Positions 1-9,217 are shown, counted from the stretch's first letter. The stretch: DNA of 22,500 nucleotides from Cryptomeria japonica (GCF_030272615.1 NW_026729147.1:125001-147500); one strand, 5' to 3'. Translations and numbers: made by a program. The notes: a model not told the origin generated them from the letters alone.

Positions 1-330
1 AGCCCGGTTTGCCCCGGGTGCGCACCTCGCGTGCACCTTCGCCGCGGTGGGCACCATGGCGTGCACGAAGTCGGAGCCCGGTTTGCCCCGGGTGCGCACC
101 TCGCGTGCACCTTCGCCGGGGTGGGCACCTTGGTGTGCAGACCTTGGCTGGGTTGCGCGCCCTGGTGGGCACCATGGTGCGCACCAAGGAGCGCTCCGAA
201 GTGTGCTCCAAGGTGCGGCCTGCACGAAGTCGGAGCCCGGTTTGCCCCGGGTGTGCACCTCGGGTGGGCACCTTGGTGCGCATGCCTTGCCTGGGCTGCG
301 CACCAGGGCGGGCTCAAGATGGCACCCGCG

Positions 331-424
331 TTCCTTTTTTTTCACTATCTTTCAAAACGGAAATTTTAAAATCTCATTTTTTTTTGCCTTTTTCTGGAAA
401 TTAGTGAAGGCAGCGCATCAAAGG
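331..424. repeat. T-rich spacer element 1
   Basis: About 94-bp AT-rich element inside GC-rich monomers. It contains TTTCACTATCTTTC, AAAACGGAAATTTTAAAAT (with the palindrome ATTTTAAAAT), a run of T, then GCCTTTTTCTGGAAATTAG and GGCAGCGCATCAAAGG. It recurs throughout 1-11,100. This copy has TTCC followed by T, so the TTCCGTTTT arm seen in other copies is broken. Function unknown. Confidence 0.85.
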
Positions 425-800
425 TGCGCACCTCGCTGCCCACCACGGTGCGCAACGCCGGTGGGCACCCGGGAGTGCTTCGAAGTGTGCTCCAAGGTGC
501 TGCGTGCACGTTGTCGGAGCCCGGTTTGCCCCGGGTGCGCACCTCGCGTGCACCTTCGTCGGGGTGGGCACCTTGGCTGGGTTTGCCCCGGCTGCGCTCC
601 GAAGCGGGGTTATTGGAGCGCCGCCTCTTTTTTTGTCGGAGCGTTTGGTGGGGTTTCTCGCATTGGCTCTTCCGAGGCCCGGTTGCCACCCTGGCGCGCA
701 CGAAGTCGGAAGTAGGGTTAATTGCCCGGGTGCGCACCTTTGCCAGGGTGGGCACCTTACCTGGGCTGCGCACCAGGGCGGGCTCAAGATGGCACGCGCG

Positions 801-893
801 TTCCGTTTTTTTCACTATCTTTCAAAACGGAAATTTTAAAATCTCCTTTTTTTTTTGCCTTTTCTGGAAATTAGTGAAGGCAGCGCATCAAAG
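801..893. repeat. T-rich spacer element 2 with inverted repeat
   Basis: Same element, about 470 bp after the first. It has a perfect 9-bp inverted repeat, TTCCGTTTT (801-809) and AAAACGGAA (824-832), with a 14-nt loop, followed within about 15 bp by a T-run and the GGAAATTAGTGAAGGC tail. A hairpin followed by a T-run could act as a terminator or fork barrier, but nothing here proves it. Confidence 0.85.
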
Positions 894-1294
894 GTGCGCA
901 CCTCGCTGCCCACCTTGGTGTGCTCTGAGGTGCGCACCCGGGAGCGCTACGAAGTGTGCTCCAAGGTGCGGCGTGCACGTTGTCGGAGCCCGGTTTGCCC
1001 CGGGTGCGCACCTCGCCTGCACCTTGGCCGGGGTGGGCACCTTGGCTGGGTTTGCCCAGGGTGCGCTCCGAAGCGGGGTTACTGGAGCGCCCCCTCTTTT
1101 TTTGTCAGAGCGTTTGGTGGGGTTTCTCGCATTGGCTCTTCCCAGGCCCGGTTGTTGGGTGCGCTCCCACCCTGGCGCGCGCGAAGTTGGAAGTTGGGTT
1201 AATTGCCCGGGCGCGCACCTTCGCCAGGGTGGGCACCTTGGTGCGCACACCTTGGCTGGGCTGCGCACCAGGGCGGGCTCAAGATGGCACCAGC

Positions 1295-1389
1295 ATTCCC
1301 TTTTTCTCACTATCTTTCAAAACGGAAATTTTAAAATCTCGTTTTTTTTTTGCCTTTTATGGAAATTAGTGAAGGCATCGCATCAAAGG
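1295..1389. repeat. T-rich spacer element 3
   Basis: Third copy, about 495 bp after the second. Its left arm is changed to ATTCCCTTTTTCTC, so the inverted repeat is imperfect. The tail differs by one base in two places (TTTTATGG for TTTTCTGG, GGCATCGC for GGCAGCGC). The same variant recurs at 6867 and 9218, marking orthologous positions in the nested duplications. Confidence 0.83.
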
Positions 1390-2380
1390 TGCGCACCTCG
1401 CTGCCCACCTTGGTGTGCTCCGAGGTGCCCACCACGGTGCGCAACGCCGGTGCGAACCCGGGAGCGCCCCGATGTGTGCTCCAAGGTGCGGCGTGCACGA
1501 AGTCGGACCCCGGTTTGCCCCGGGTGCGCACCTCGCGTGCACCTTGGTGCGCACACCTTGGCTGGGTTGCGCGGCCTGGTGGGCACCATGGTGCGCACCA
1601 AGGAGCGCTCCGAAGTGTGCTCCAAGGTGCGGCGTGCACGAAGTCGGAGCCCGGTTTGCCCCGGGTACGCACCTCGCGTGCACCTTCGCCGGGGTGGGCA
1701 CCTCGGCTGGGTTGCGCGCCCTGGTGCGCACCAAGGAGCGCTCCGAAGTGTGCTCCAAGGTGCGGCGTGCACGAAGTCGGAGCCCGGTTTGCCCCGGGTG
1801 CGCACCTTCGCCGCGGTGCGCACCATGGCGTGCACGAAGTCGGAGCCCGGTTTGCCCCGGGTGCGCACCTCGCGTGCACCTTCGGCGGGGTTGCGCGCCC
1901 TGGTGGGCACCATGGTGCGCACCAAGGAGCGCTCCGAAGTGTGCTCCAAGGTGCGGCGTGCACGAAGTCGGAGCCCGGTTTGCCCCGGGTGCGCACCTCG
2001 CGTGCACCTTCGGCGGGGTTGCGCGCCCTGGTGGGCACCATGGTGCGCACCAAGGAGCGCTCCGAAGTGTGCTCCAAGGTGCGGCGTGCACGAAGTCGGA
2101 GCCCGGTTTGCCCCGGGTGCGCACCTCGCGTGCACCTTCGCCGCGGTGGGCACCATGGCGTGCACGAAGTCGGAGCCCGGTTTGCCCCGGGTGCGCACCT
2201 CGCGTGCACCTTCGCCGGGGTGGGCACCTCGGCTGGGTTGCGCGCCCTGGTGCGCACCAAGGAGCGCTCCGAAGTGTGCTCCAAGGTGCGGCGTGCACGA
2301 AGTCGGAGCCCGGTTTGCCCCGGGTGCGCACCTCGCGTGCACCTTCGCCAGGGTGGGCACCTCGGTGCGCACACCTTCTC

Positions 2381-2430
2381 AATGTTTTCTTGCCTTTTCT
2401 GGAAATTGGTGAAGGCAGCGCATCAAAGGT
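2381..2430. repeat. T-rich spacer element 4, truncated
   Basis: Only the right part of the element remains: TGTTTTCTTGCCTTTTCTGG followed by AAATTGGTGAAGGCAGCGC. The ACTATCTTTC and ATTTTAAAAT parts are missing. It separates regular monomers on the left from the more diverged GAGCTCGG-type monomers on the right. Confidence 0.8.
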
Positions 2431-3065
2431 GCGCACCTCGGTGTGCTCCGAGGTGCGAACCCGAGAGCGCTCCGAGGTGCCCACGAAGTCGAAAGTCGGG
2501 TTAATTGCATTGTTTTCCCCGGGTGCGCTCCGAGGTGCGCAACATCGGCGCGCACCAAGGAGGGCTCCGAAGTGTGCTCCAAGGTGCGCACGATGGCGTG
2601 CACCTCTGGTGCGCACGATTCGGAGCTCGGTTTGACCGGGGTGCGCACACCTTGGCTGGGTTGCGCACCTTTTGTGCGCTCCAAGGTGCGCACGAAGTCG
2701 GAGCTCGGTTTGCCCCGGGTGCGCACCTTCGCCAGGGTGCGCACCTTGATGCGCACGCCTTGGCTGGGCTGCGCACCTTGGTGGGCGCCATGGTGCGCAC
2801 CTTTCGTGCGCTCCAAGGTGCGCACGAAGTCGGAGCTCGGTTTGCCCCGGGTGCGCACCTTGGTGGGCGCCATGGTGCACTCCGAGGTGCCCAAGATTGG
2901 TGCGCACCAAGGAGCGCTCCGAAGTGCGCTCCAAGGTGCGCGCGAAGTCGAAAGTTGGGTTAATTGTCCGGTTTGCCTCGGGTGCGCACCTTGCGTGCAC
3001 CTTCGCCAGGGTGGGCGCCTTGGTGCGCACACCTTGGCTGGGCTGCGCACACCTTGGCACCCGCG

Positions 3066-3172
3066 TTTCCTTCATTTTAAATTTTTTTTTTTTACAATCT
3101 CTCAAGTGGGAAATTCTATAATCTCAACTTTTTTTGCCTTTTCAGGAAACTTTTGAATGGAGCGCATCATTG
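3066..3172. repeat. T-rich spacer element 5, diverged, at the 5S-side boundary
   Basis: Diverged member with a 12-T run, AAGTGGGAAATTCTATAATC in place of the usual AAAACGGAAATTTTAAAATC, then CTTTTTTTGCCTTTTCAGG and GAGCGCATCATTGG. It marks the end of the monomer field; GC-rich 5S-flanking sequence begins just after. It is probably the oldest copy, since all others resemble each other more than this one. Confidence 0.75.
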
Positions 3173-3588
3173 GTGCGCTCCGAAGTGTGCTCCAAAGCTC
3201 TCTCCAGCTGCGTGCACCTGCCCCGGCCGCGCACCCGGCCCCGCCCAGCTTCGCTCACCTGTCCCGGGCGTCTGGTGCGGAACCTTAGAGTAAGAAACAT
3301 CACCGTGCACCTTGGCCAACGTGCGCGACTCGACCGAGCGCGCACTGGCCGAGGTGCACACCGATTTCACCTGGGTGCGCGCGCAGCACCTCGGGCGCAC
3401 CGGGGTGCGCGCACAACGCCCGGGTTGCACCGTGGCCTGTGTGCTCGGGGCGCCTCGGGTGCGCGCTCGGTGTCGCCCCCGCGCGCGCGGTAGTGCGGGC
3501 AGCGCACCCCGGCCCGGCCCGGCCCCGACGAGAACGCAAACGGGCAAAAGGTTTATTCAAATAGCATTGCGACGCCCGGCGAAAAACT
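3173..3588. repeat. GC-rich flank on the 3' side of 5S copy 1
   Basis: Very GC-rich spacer downstream of the 5S gene in the 5S reading direction. No gene seen. The part at about 3380-3480 is a diverged direct repeat of 3955-4055 on the other side of the 5S. Best match: TCGGGGCGCCTCGGGTGC at 3445-3462 and again at 4019-4036. An AT-richer patch (about 3548-3570) lies just before the Pol III termination T-runs. Confidence 0.7.
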
Positions 3589-3594
3589 AAAAAA
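3589..3594 (-). terminator. Pol III terminator of 5S copy 1
   Basis: On the minus strand the 5S sequence is followed at once by six T (3594 down to 3589), then AG, then five more T (3586 down to 3582). A run of four or more T is the standard RNA polymerase III termination signal, and two in tandem is typical of plant 5S genes. This supports an intact gene rather than a relic. Confidence 0.85.
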
Positions 3595-3712
3595 GGGTGC
3601 AACACCGGGACTTCCCGGGAGGTCACCCATCCCAGTACTACTCCGGCCCAAGCGCGCTTAACTGCGGAGTTCTGATGGGATCCGGTGCACTAACGCTGGT
3701 ATGATCGCACCC
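3595..3712 (-). rRNA. 5S rRNA: 5S ribosomal RNA gene, copy 1 (antisense to Pol I promoters)
   Basis: Encodes the 118-nt 5S rRNA of the large ribosomal subunit, made by RNA polymerase III. Read on the minus strand it starts GGGTGCGATCATACCAGCG and ends GGTGTTGCACCC, so the two ends pair to form helix I. The internal control region is complete: A box at about nt 50-64 (AGTTAAGCGCGCTTG), intermediate element about 67-72, C box about 79-98 (GATGGGTGACCTCCC core). T-runs follow directly. The GC-rich bases compared with usual angiosperm 5S (GCGCGCTTGGGCCGG, GGAAGTCCCGG) resemble gymnosperm 5S as I remember it. It lies opposite in strand to the 35S promoters at 14.3-18.6 kb, a linked (L-type) arrangement. 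Confidence 0.97.
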
Positions 3713-3740
3713 GTTATGAGCTTGTCGCAGTGTGTACTTA
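3713..3740 (-). promoter_or_regulatory. 5S upstream promoter elements, copy 1
   Basis: Plant 5S genes use short upstream elements besides the internal boxes: a TATA-like box near -28 and a C at -1. Here the minus strand has TAAGTA at about -28 to -23, GCGAC around -16 to -12 and C at -1. The fit is reasonable but the TATA-like box is weak. Confidence 0.5.
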
Positions 3741-4109
3741 GCAAACCGCGACCCACGTGCGAATCCACCCCGGCCACCCACCCCCGTCGAGGTGCACACC
3801 CTCCCTCGCGAAGTGCGCCCCGTTCGCCAAGTGTGAGCCCTGCCCGGGTGCGCGCACCTTGCTAGGGCGTCGGGTGTGCACCCGGCCCGGCCTACGTGCG
3901 TGCACCTGGAGGGGGCGTCGTGTGCGTGCAGTGTCCCGTCTGCAACGCGGTGCCCACACACCACCTCGGGCGCAACGACCTGCGCTCACATGTGGGCCGA
4001 GTGCACCTTGGTGCATGTTCGGGGCGCCTCGGGTGCACGCTCGATCTTGCCCCGGTGCACCAAGGCGCTCGGTTTGCCCCGGGTGCGCACTTGGTGCAAG
4101 GTGGGCACC
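3741..4109. repeat. GC-rich flank on the 5' side of 5S copy 1
   Basis: Spacer upstream of the 5S gene in its own direction. Nothing coding is supported. It contains the second member of the diverged direct repeat that brackets the 5S (about 3955-4055 versus 3380-3480, offset about 574). The order of shared pieces is the same in both: CACCTCGGGCGCA, TGCACC, then TCGGGGCGCCTCGGGTGC. It ends in CGGTTTGCCCCGGGTGCGCAC, which resembles the spacer monomers. Confidence 0.65.
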
Positions 4110-4446
4110 CAAAATAGGGATCAAGCACCAAAACACAAGTTTCGGGATGCAAAATGGGACCCAAGGACCACAAATGCGTTCCAAGACCCATGATGGGTCC
4201 ACGAGAACAAAAATGTGTTCCGAGACTTAATAAACAAATATTGGGTTTTAGGAGAAGAAACATGCTCTGATGCCCAAAACGAGAATCGACCCCGAAAAGG
4301 CCACAGGCCAAAAGTGGGATGCGAGACAAAAAAAAATGGGACCCGAGGACCAAAATTGGGTTCCCAGGTCGAAGACAGGGCAACCGGACAAGAAACGACC
4401 TCTAAGGCTCGAAATGAGTCCCGGCGACTAAAACTTGACAAGAAGC
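4110..4446. repeat. A-rich degenerate repeat stretch
   Basis: An AT-richer block unlike its neighbours, made of short imperfect repeats of the type AAAATGGGACCCAAGGACCA and AAAATGGGACCCGAGGACCA (about 180 bp apart), with GCGTTCC, GTGTTCC or GGGTTCC after them. Open frames are short and differ between strands. No gene, RNA or mobile element recognised. Repeated at 12033-12369. Confidence 0.6.
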
Positions 4447-4967
4447 ACCCATCAGGCACCCAACTCGACACCCATGGGATGCCGACCCACCCGGGCTTCC
4501 ACCTAGCACACCTTGGCACCCACCCACCCTCGCACCCAACCTCGCACCCAACTTAGCACCTTTGAACCCACATTGGCACTCACCCTGACCCTGGCACCTT
4601 GGAACCCACATTGGCACTCACCTTGACCCTGGCACCCACCTTTGCACTCACCTTGGGACCCACCCTGGCTCCCACCTCGGCACCCACCCAGACACCCACC
4701 TTGGTTCCTTGGCACCCACCTTGGATCCTTGGCACCCACCCCGACACCCACCTTGGCACGCAACTTGGCTACTTGCCACCCATCTTGGCTCCTTGACGCC
4801 CACCCCGACAACCACCCCGTGACCTACCCTGGCTAGGGTTGGTGCACACCCACCCTGGTGCCCACCTTGGCACCCACCCTATGACCCACCTTGGCACGCA
4901 CCTTAGTACCCACCCCGTTACCCACCCTAGGACCCACCCCGTGACCCACCTTGGCCAGGGTGGGTGC
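4447..4967. repeat. CACCC-rich low-complexity tract, copy A
   Basis: Degenerate tandem repeat of roughly 12-20 bp based on CACCCACCTTGG, with CACCCACCCTGG and similar variants, strongly C-rich on the plus strand. Four C3 tracts within 19 nt occur at 4519-4537, giving a G-quadruplex motif on the minus strand. The tract ends at the duplication junction (GCCAGGGTGGG at 4954-4964). Confidence 0.85.
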
Positions 4968-5026
4968 CTTGGTGCGCACAACTTGCCTGGGCTGCACACC
5001 AGGGCGGGCTCAAGATGGCACCCGCG

Positions 5027-5126
5027 TTCCGTTTTTTTCACTATCTTTCAAAACGGAAATTTTAAAATCTCATTTTTTTCTTTTTTTTGCCTTTTCTGGA
5101 AATTAGTGAAGGCAGCGCATCAAAGG
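5027..5126. repeat. T-rich spacer element 6
   Basis: Full element with the TTCCGTTTT and AAAACGGAA arms intact. It has a slightly longer T-run, broken by one C, before the GCCTTTTCTGG tail. It lies directly to the right of the 7.9-kb duplication junction, where CACCC tract gives way to spacer field. Confidence 0.85.
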
Positions 5127-5547
5127 TGCGCAATGCTGGTGCGAACCCGGGAGCGCTCCGATGTGTGCTCCAAGGTGCGGCGTGCACGAAGTCCGAGCCC
5201 GGTTTGCCCCGGGTGCGCACCTCGCGTGCACCTTCGCCGGGGTGAGCACCTTGGCTGGGTTGCGCGCCCTGGTGCGTACCAAGGAGCGCTCTGAAGTGTG
5301 CTCCAAGGTGCGGCGTGCACGAAGTCGGAGCCCGGTTTGCCCCGGGTGTGCACCTCGGGTGCGCACCTCGCGTGCACCTTCGCTGCGGTGGGCACCTTGG
5401 CTGGGTTGCGCGCCTTGGTGGGCACCATGCAGTGCACGAAGTCGGAGCCCGGTTTGCCCCGGGCGCGCACCTCCGCCAGGGTGGGCACCTTGGTGCGCAC
5501 AACTTGCCTGGGCTGCGCACCAGGAAGGGCTCAAGATGGCACCCGCG

Positions 5548-5640
5548 TTCCGTTTTTTTCACTATCTTTCAGAACGGAAATTTTAAAATATCGTTTTTTT
5601 TTGCCTTTTCTGGAAATTAGTGAAGGCAGCGCATCAAAGG
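5548..5640. repeat. T-rich spacer element 7
   Basis: Copy with AGAACGGAA in the right arm and AAAATATCG after it. The same variant is at 7621, which identifies the two as products of one local duplication. The TTCCGTTTT arm is intact, so the stem has one mismatch. Confidence 0.84.
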
Positions 5641-5902
5641 TGCGCAACGCTGGTGCGAACCTGGGAGCGCTCCGATGTGTGCTCCAAGGTGCGGCGTGCA
5701 CAAAGTCGGAGCCCGGTTTGCCCCGGGTGCGCCCTGGTGGGCACCATGGTGCGCACCAAGGAGCGCTCCGAAGTGTGCTCCAAGGTGCGGCCTGCACGAA
5801 GTCGGAGCCCGGTTTGCCCCGGGTGTGCACCTCGGGTGGGCACCTTGGTGCGCATGCCTTGCCTGGGCTGCGCACCAGGGCGGGCTCAAGATGGCACCCG
5901 CG

Positions 5903-5996
5903 TTCCTTTTTTTTCACTATCTTTCAAAACGGAAATTTTAAAATCTCATTTTTTTTTGCCTTTTTCTGGAAATTAGTGAAGGCAGCGCATCAAAGG
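5903..5996. repeat. T-rich spacer element 8
   Basis: Counterpart of the elements at 331 and 8254, with the same TTCC-plus-T left arm and the GCCTTTTTCTGG tail with one extra T. It belongs to the third copy of the 151-1657 module. Confidence 0.84.
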
Positions 5997-6371
5997 TGCG
6001 CACCTCGCTGCCCACCACGGTGCGCAACGCCGGTGGGCACCCGGGAGTGCTTCGAAGTGTGCTCCAAGGTGTTGCGTGCACGTTGTCGGAGCCCGGTTTG
6101 CCCCGGGTGCGCACCTCGCGTGCACCTTCGTCGGGGTGGGCACCTTGGCTTGGTTTGCCCCGGCTGCGCTCCGAAGCGGGGTTATTGGAGCGCCGCCTCT
6201 TTTTTTGTCGGAGCGTTTGGTGGGGTTTCTCGCATTGGCTCTTCCGAGGCCCGGTTGCCACCCTGGCGCGCACGAAGTCGGAAGTAGGGTTAATTGCCCG
6301 GGTGCGCACCTTTGCCAGGGTGGCACCTTACCTGGGCTGCGCACCAGGGCGGGCTCAAGATGGCACGCGCG

Positions 6372-6465
6372 TTCCGTTTTTTTCACTATCTTTCAAAACG
6401 GAAATTTTAAAATCTCCTTTTTTTTTTGCCTTTTCTGGAAATTAGTGAAGGCAGCGCATCAAAGG
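6372..6465. repeat. T-rich spacer element 9
   Basis: Counterpart of the elements at 801 and 8724, with the perfect TTCCGTTTT/AAAACGGAA inverted repeat and the CTCC plus T-run variant. Confidence 0.84.
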
Positions 6466-6866
6466 TGCGCACCTCGCTGCCCACCTTGGTGTGCTCTGAG
6501 GTGCGCACCCGGGAGCGCTACGAAGTGTGCTCCAAGGTGCGGCGTGCACGTTGTCGGAGCCCGGTTTGCCCCGGGTGCGCACCTCGCCTGCACCTTGGCC
6601 GGGGTGGGCACCTTGGCTGGGTTTGCCCAGGGTGCGCTCCGAAGCGGGGTTACTGGAGCGCCCCCTCTTTTTTTGTCAGAGAGTTTGGTGGGGTTTCTCG
6701 CATTGGCTCTTCCCAGGCCCGGTTGTTGGGTGCGCTCCCACCCTGGCGCGCGCGAAGTTGGAAGTTGGGTTAATTGCCCGGGCGCGCACCTTCGCCAGGG
6801 TGGGCACCTTGGTGCGCAAACCTTGGCTGGGCTGCGCACCAGGGCGGGCTCAAGATGGCACCAGCA

Positions 6867-6960
6867 TTCCCTTTTTCTCACTATCTTTCAAAACGGAAAT
6901 TTTAAAATCTCGTTTTTTTTTTGCCTTTTATGGAAATTAGTGAAGGCATCGCATCAAAGG
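6867..6960. repeat. T-rich spacer element 10
   Basis: Counterpart of the elements at 1295 and 9218, sharing the TTTTATGG and GGCATCGC variants. Confidence 0.83.
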
Positions 6961-7620
6961 TGCGCACCTCGCTGCCCACCTTGGTGTGCTCCGAGGTGCC
7001 CACCACGGTGCGCAACGCCGGTGCGAACCCGGGAGCGCCCCGATGTGTGCTCCAAGGTGCGGCGTGCACGAAGTCGGACCCCGGTTTGCCCCGGGTGCGC
7101 ACCTCGCGTGCACCTTGGTGCGCACACCTTGGCTGGGTTGCGCGGCCTGGTGGGCACCATGGTGCGCACCAAGGAGCGCTCCGAAGTGTGCTCCAAGGTG
7201 CGGCGTGCACGAAGTCGGAGCCCGGTTTGCCCCGGGTGCGCACCTTCGCCGCGGTGGGCACCATGGCGTGCACGAAGTCGGAGCCCGGTTTGCCCCGGGT
7301 GCGCACCTCGCGTGCACCTTCGCCGGGGTGGGCACCTCGGCTGGGTTGCGCGCCCTGGTGCGCACCAAGGAGCGCTCTGAAGTGTGCTCCAAGGTGCGGC
7401 GTGCACGAAGTCGGAGCCCGGTTTGCCCCGGGTGTGCACCTCGCGTGCACCTTCGCTGCGGTGGGCACCTTGGCTGGGTTGCGCGCCTTGGTGGGCACCA
7501 TGCAGTGCACGAAGTCGGAGCCCGGTTTGCCCCGGGCGCGCACCTCCGCCAGGGTGGGCACCTTGGTGCGCACAACTTGCCTGGGCTGCGCACCAGGAAG
7601 GGCTCAAGATGGCACCCGCG

Positions 7621-7713
7621 TTCCGTTTTTTTCACTATCTTTCAGAACGGAAATTTTAAAATATCGTTTTTTTTTGCCTTTTCTGGAAATTAGTGAAGGC
7701 AGCGCATCAAAGG
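7621..7713. repeat. T-rich spacer element 11
   Basis: Counterpart of the element at 5548 (AGAACGG and AAAATATCG variants) in the second copy of the nested 2.1-2.35-kb duplication. Confidence 0.84.
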
Positions 7714-8253
7714 TGCGCAACGCTGGTGCGAACCTGGGAGCGCTCCGATGTGTGCTCCAAGGTGCGGCGTGCACGAAGTCGGACCCCGGTTTGCCCCGGG
7801 TGCGCACCTCGCGTGCACCTTGGTGCGCACACCTTGGCTGGGTTGCGCGCCCTGGTGGGCACCATGGTGCGCACCAAGGAGCGCTCCGAAGTGTGCTCCA
7901 AGGTGCGGCGTGCACGAAGTCGGAGCCCGGTTTGCCCCGGGTGCGCACCTCGCGTGCACCTTCGCCGCGGTGGGCACCATGGCGTGCACGAAGTCGGAGC
8001 CCGGTTTGCCCCGGGTGCGCACCTCGCGTGCACCTTCGCCGGGGTGGGCACCTTGGTGTGCAGACCTTGGCTGGGTTGCGCGCCCTGGTGGGCACCATGG
8101 TGCGCACCAAGGAGCGCTCCGAAGTGTGCTCCAAGGTGCGGCCTGCACGAAGTCGGAGCCCGGTTTGCCCCGGGTGTGCACCTCGGGTGGGCACCTTGGT
8201 GCGCATGCCTTGCCTGGGCTGCGCACCAGGGCGGGCTCAAGATGGCACCCGCG

Positions 8254-8347
8254 TTCCTTTTTTTTCACTATCTTTCAAAACGGAAATTTTAAAATCTCAT
8301 TTTTTTTTGCCTTTTTCTGGAAATTAGTGAAGGCAGCGCATCAAAGG
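8254..8347. repeat. T-rich spacer element 12
   Basis: Copy-B equivalent of the element at 331, offset exactly 7923. Confidence 0.84.
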
Positions 8348-8723
8348 TGCGCACCTCGCTGCCCACCACGGTGCGCAACGCCGGTGGGCACCCGGGAGTG
8401 CTTCGAAGTGTGCTCCAAGGTGCTGCGTGCACGTTGTCGGAGCCCGGTTTGCCCCGGGTGCGCACCTCGCGTGCACCTTCGTCGGGGTGGGCACCTTGGC
8501 TGGGTTTGCCCCGGCTGCGCTCCGAAGCGGGGTTATTGGAGCGCCGCCTCTTTTTTTGTCGGAGCGTTTGGTGGGGTTTCTCGCATTGGCTCTTCCGAGG
8601 CCCGGTTGCCACCCTGGCGCGCACGAAGTCGGAAGTAGGGTTAATTGCCCGGGTGCGCACCTTTGCCAGGGTGGGCACCTTACCTGGGCTGCGCACCAGG
8701 GCGGGCTCAAGATGGCACGCGCG

Positions 8724-8816
8724 TTCCGTTTTTTTCACTATCTTTCAAAACGGAAATTTTAAAATCTCCTTTTTTTTTTGCCTTTTCTGGAAATTAGTGA
8801 AGGCAGCGCATCAAAG
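8724..8816. repeat. T-rich spacer element 13
   Basis: Copy-B equivalent of the element at 801, with the perfect 9-bp inverted repeat. Confidence 0.84.
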
Positions 8817-9217
8817 GTGCGCACCTCGCTGCCCACCTTGGTGTGCTCTGAGGTGCGCACCCGGGAGCGCTACGAAGTGTGCTCCAAGGTGCGGCGTGCA
8901 CGTTGTCGGAGCCCGGTTTGCCCCGGGTGCGCACCTCGCCTGCACCTTGGCCGGGGTGGGCACCTTGGCTGGGTTTGCCCAGGGTGCGCTCCGAAGCGGG
9001 GTTACTGGAGCGCCCCCTCTTTTTTTGTCAGAGCGTTTGGTGGGGTTTCTCGCATTGGCTCTTCCCAGGCCCGGTTGTTGGGTGCGCTCCCACCCTGGCG
9101 CGCGCGAAGTTGGAAGTTGGGTTAATTGCCCGGGCGCGCACCTTCGCCAGGGTGGGCACCTTGGTGCGCACACCTTGGCTGGGCTGCGCACCAGGGCGGG
9201 CTCAAGATGGCACCAGC

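Larger units (their letters stand above)
1..3060. repeat. GTGCGCAC-rich spacer monomer field 1
   Basis: Stop-poor, GC-rich sequence built from monomers of about 128-140 bp and half-monomers of 63-74 bp. Recurrent parts are GAAGTCGGAGCCCGGTTTG, CCCCGGGTGCGCACCTCG, GGGTTGCGCGCCCTGG, CACCAAGGAGCGCTCCGAAG and GTGTGCTCCAAGGTGCGG. Copies of the GAAGTCGG part start near 1640, 1773, 1836, 1964, 2092, 2166 and 2299. Near 545-730 and 1020-1215 is a longer insert with GGCTGGGTTTGCCC, a T-run and GGAGCGTTTGGTGGGG. Monomers from 2440 to 3060 are more diverged (GAGCTCGG variant). No gene is supported; frames are open on both strands only because the repeats lack stops. Confidence 0.88.
1..7923. repeat. Higher-order IGS repeat unit, copy A (7923 bp)
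   Basis: First copy of a 7923-bp tandem unit. Bases 1-4967 recur at 7924-12890 in the same orientation. I saw only three base differences, at 4424/12347 (G/A), 4783/12706 (T/C) and 4941/12864 (G/A), all in the last 550 bp of the shared segment. The unit holds a spacer monomer field, one 5S gene, an A-rich stretch, the start of a CACCC tract, then a second monomer field (4968-7923) found once per period. The left edge is open because the window starts inside it. It probably arose by unequal crossover in the rDNA spacer; an assembly duplication cannot be excluded by reading alone. Confidence 0.9.
4968..7923. repeat. GTGCGCAC-rich spacer field 2 (nested duplications)
   Basis: Same monomers and T-rich elements as field 1, rearranged. 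From 5723 to about 7228 it copies 151 to about 1657 (offset 5572, then 5571 after a 1-bp loss near 6322). From about 5290 it is also duplicated at about 7376 onward (offset 2086, then 2073 after a 13-bp indel, 2351 after a 278-bp indel, 2352 after the 1-bp indel). This is the footprint of successive unequal exchanges. No gene seen. Confidence 0.85.

Noticed and set aside
331-424. T-rich islands as transposon insertions (SINE or MITE)
   Set aside because: No target-site duplications or terminal repeats were found, and copies sit at equivalent positions in duplicated modules, so they move with the spacer repeats.
1-600. 26S rRNA 3' end at the left edge
   Set aside because: No 26S-like conserved sequence is present; the left edge is already inside spacer repeats.
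424-2412. Long open frames of several hundred codons on both strands in the spacer fields (for example 424-2412 plus, 1366-3105 minus, and their copies at +7923)
   Set aside because: They overlap on opposite strands, consist of translated repeat monomers (Ala, Pro, Arg, Cys and Gly rich), share no recognisable domain, and exist because the GC-rich repeats lack stop codons.
3173-4109. A retrotransposon origin for the linked 5S (Cassandra-type LTR element carrying 5S sequence)
   Set aside because: The 5S is complete, has plant upstream elements and T-run terminators, and shows no LTR ends (TG...CA), primer-binding site or polypurine tract nearby.
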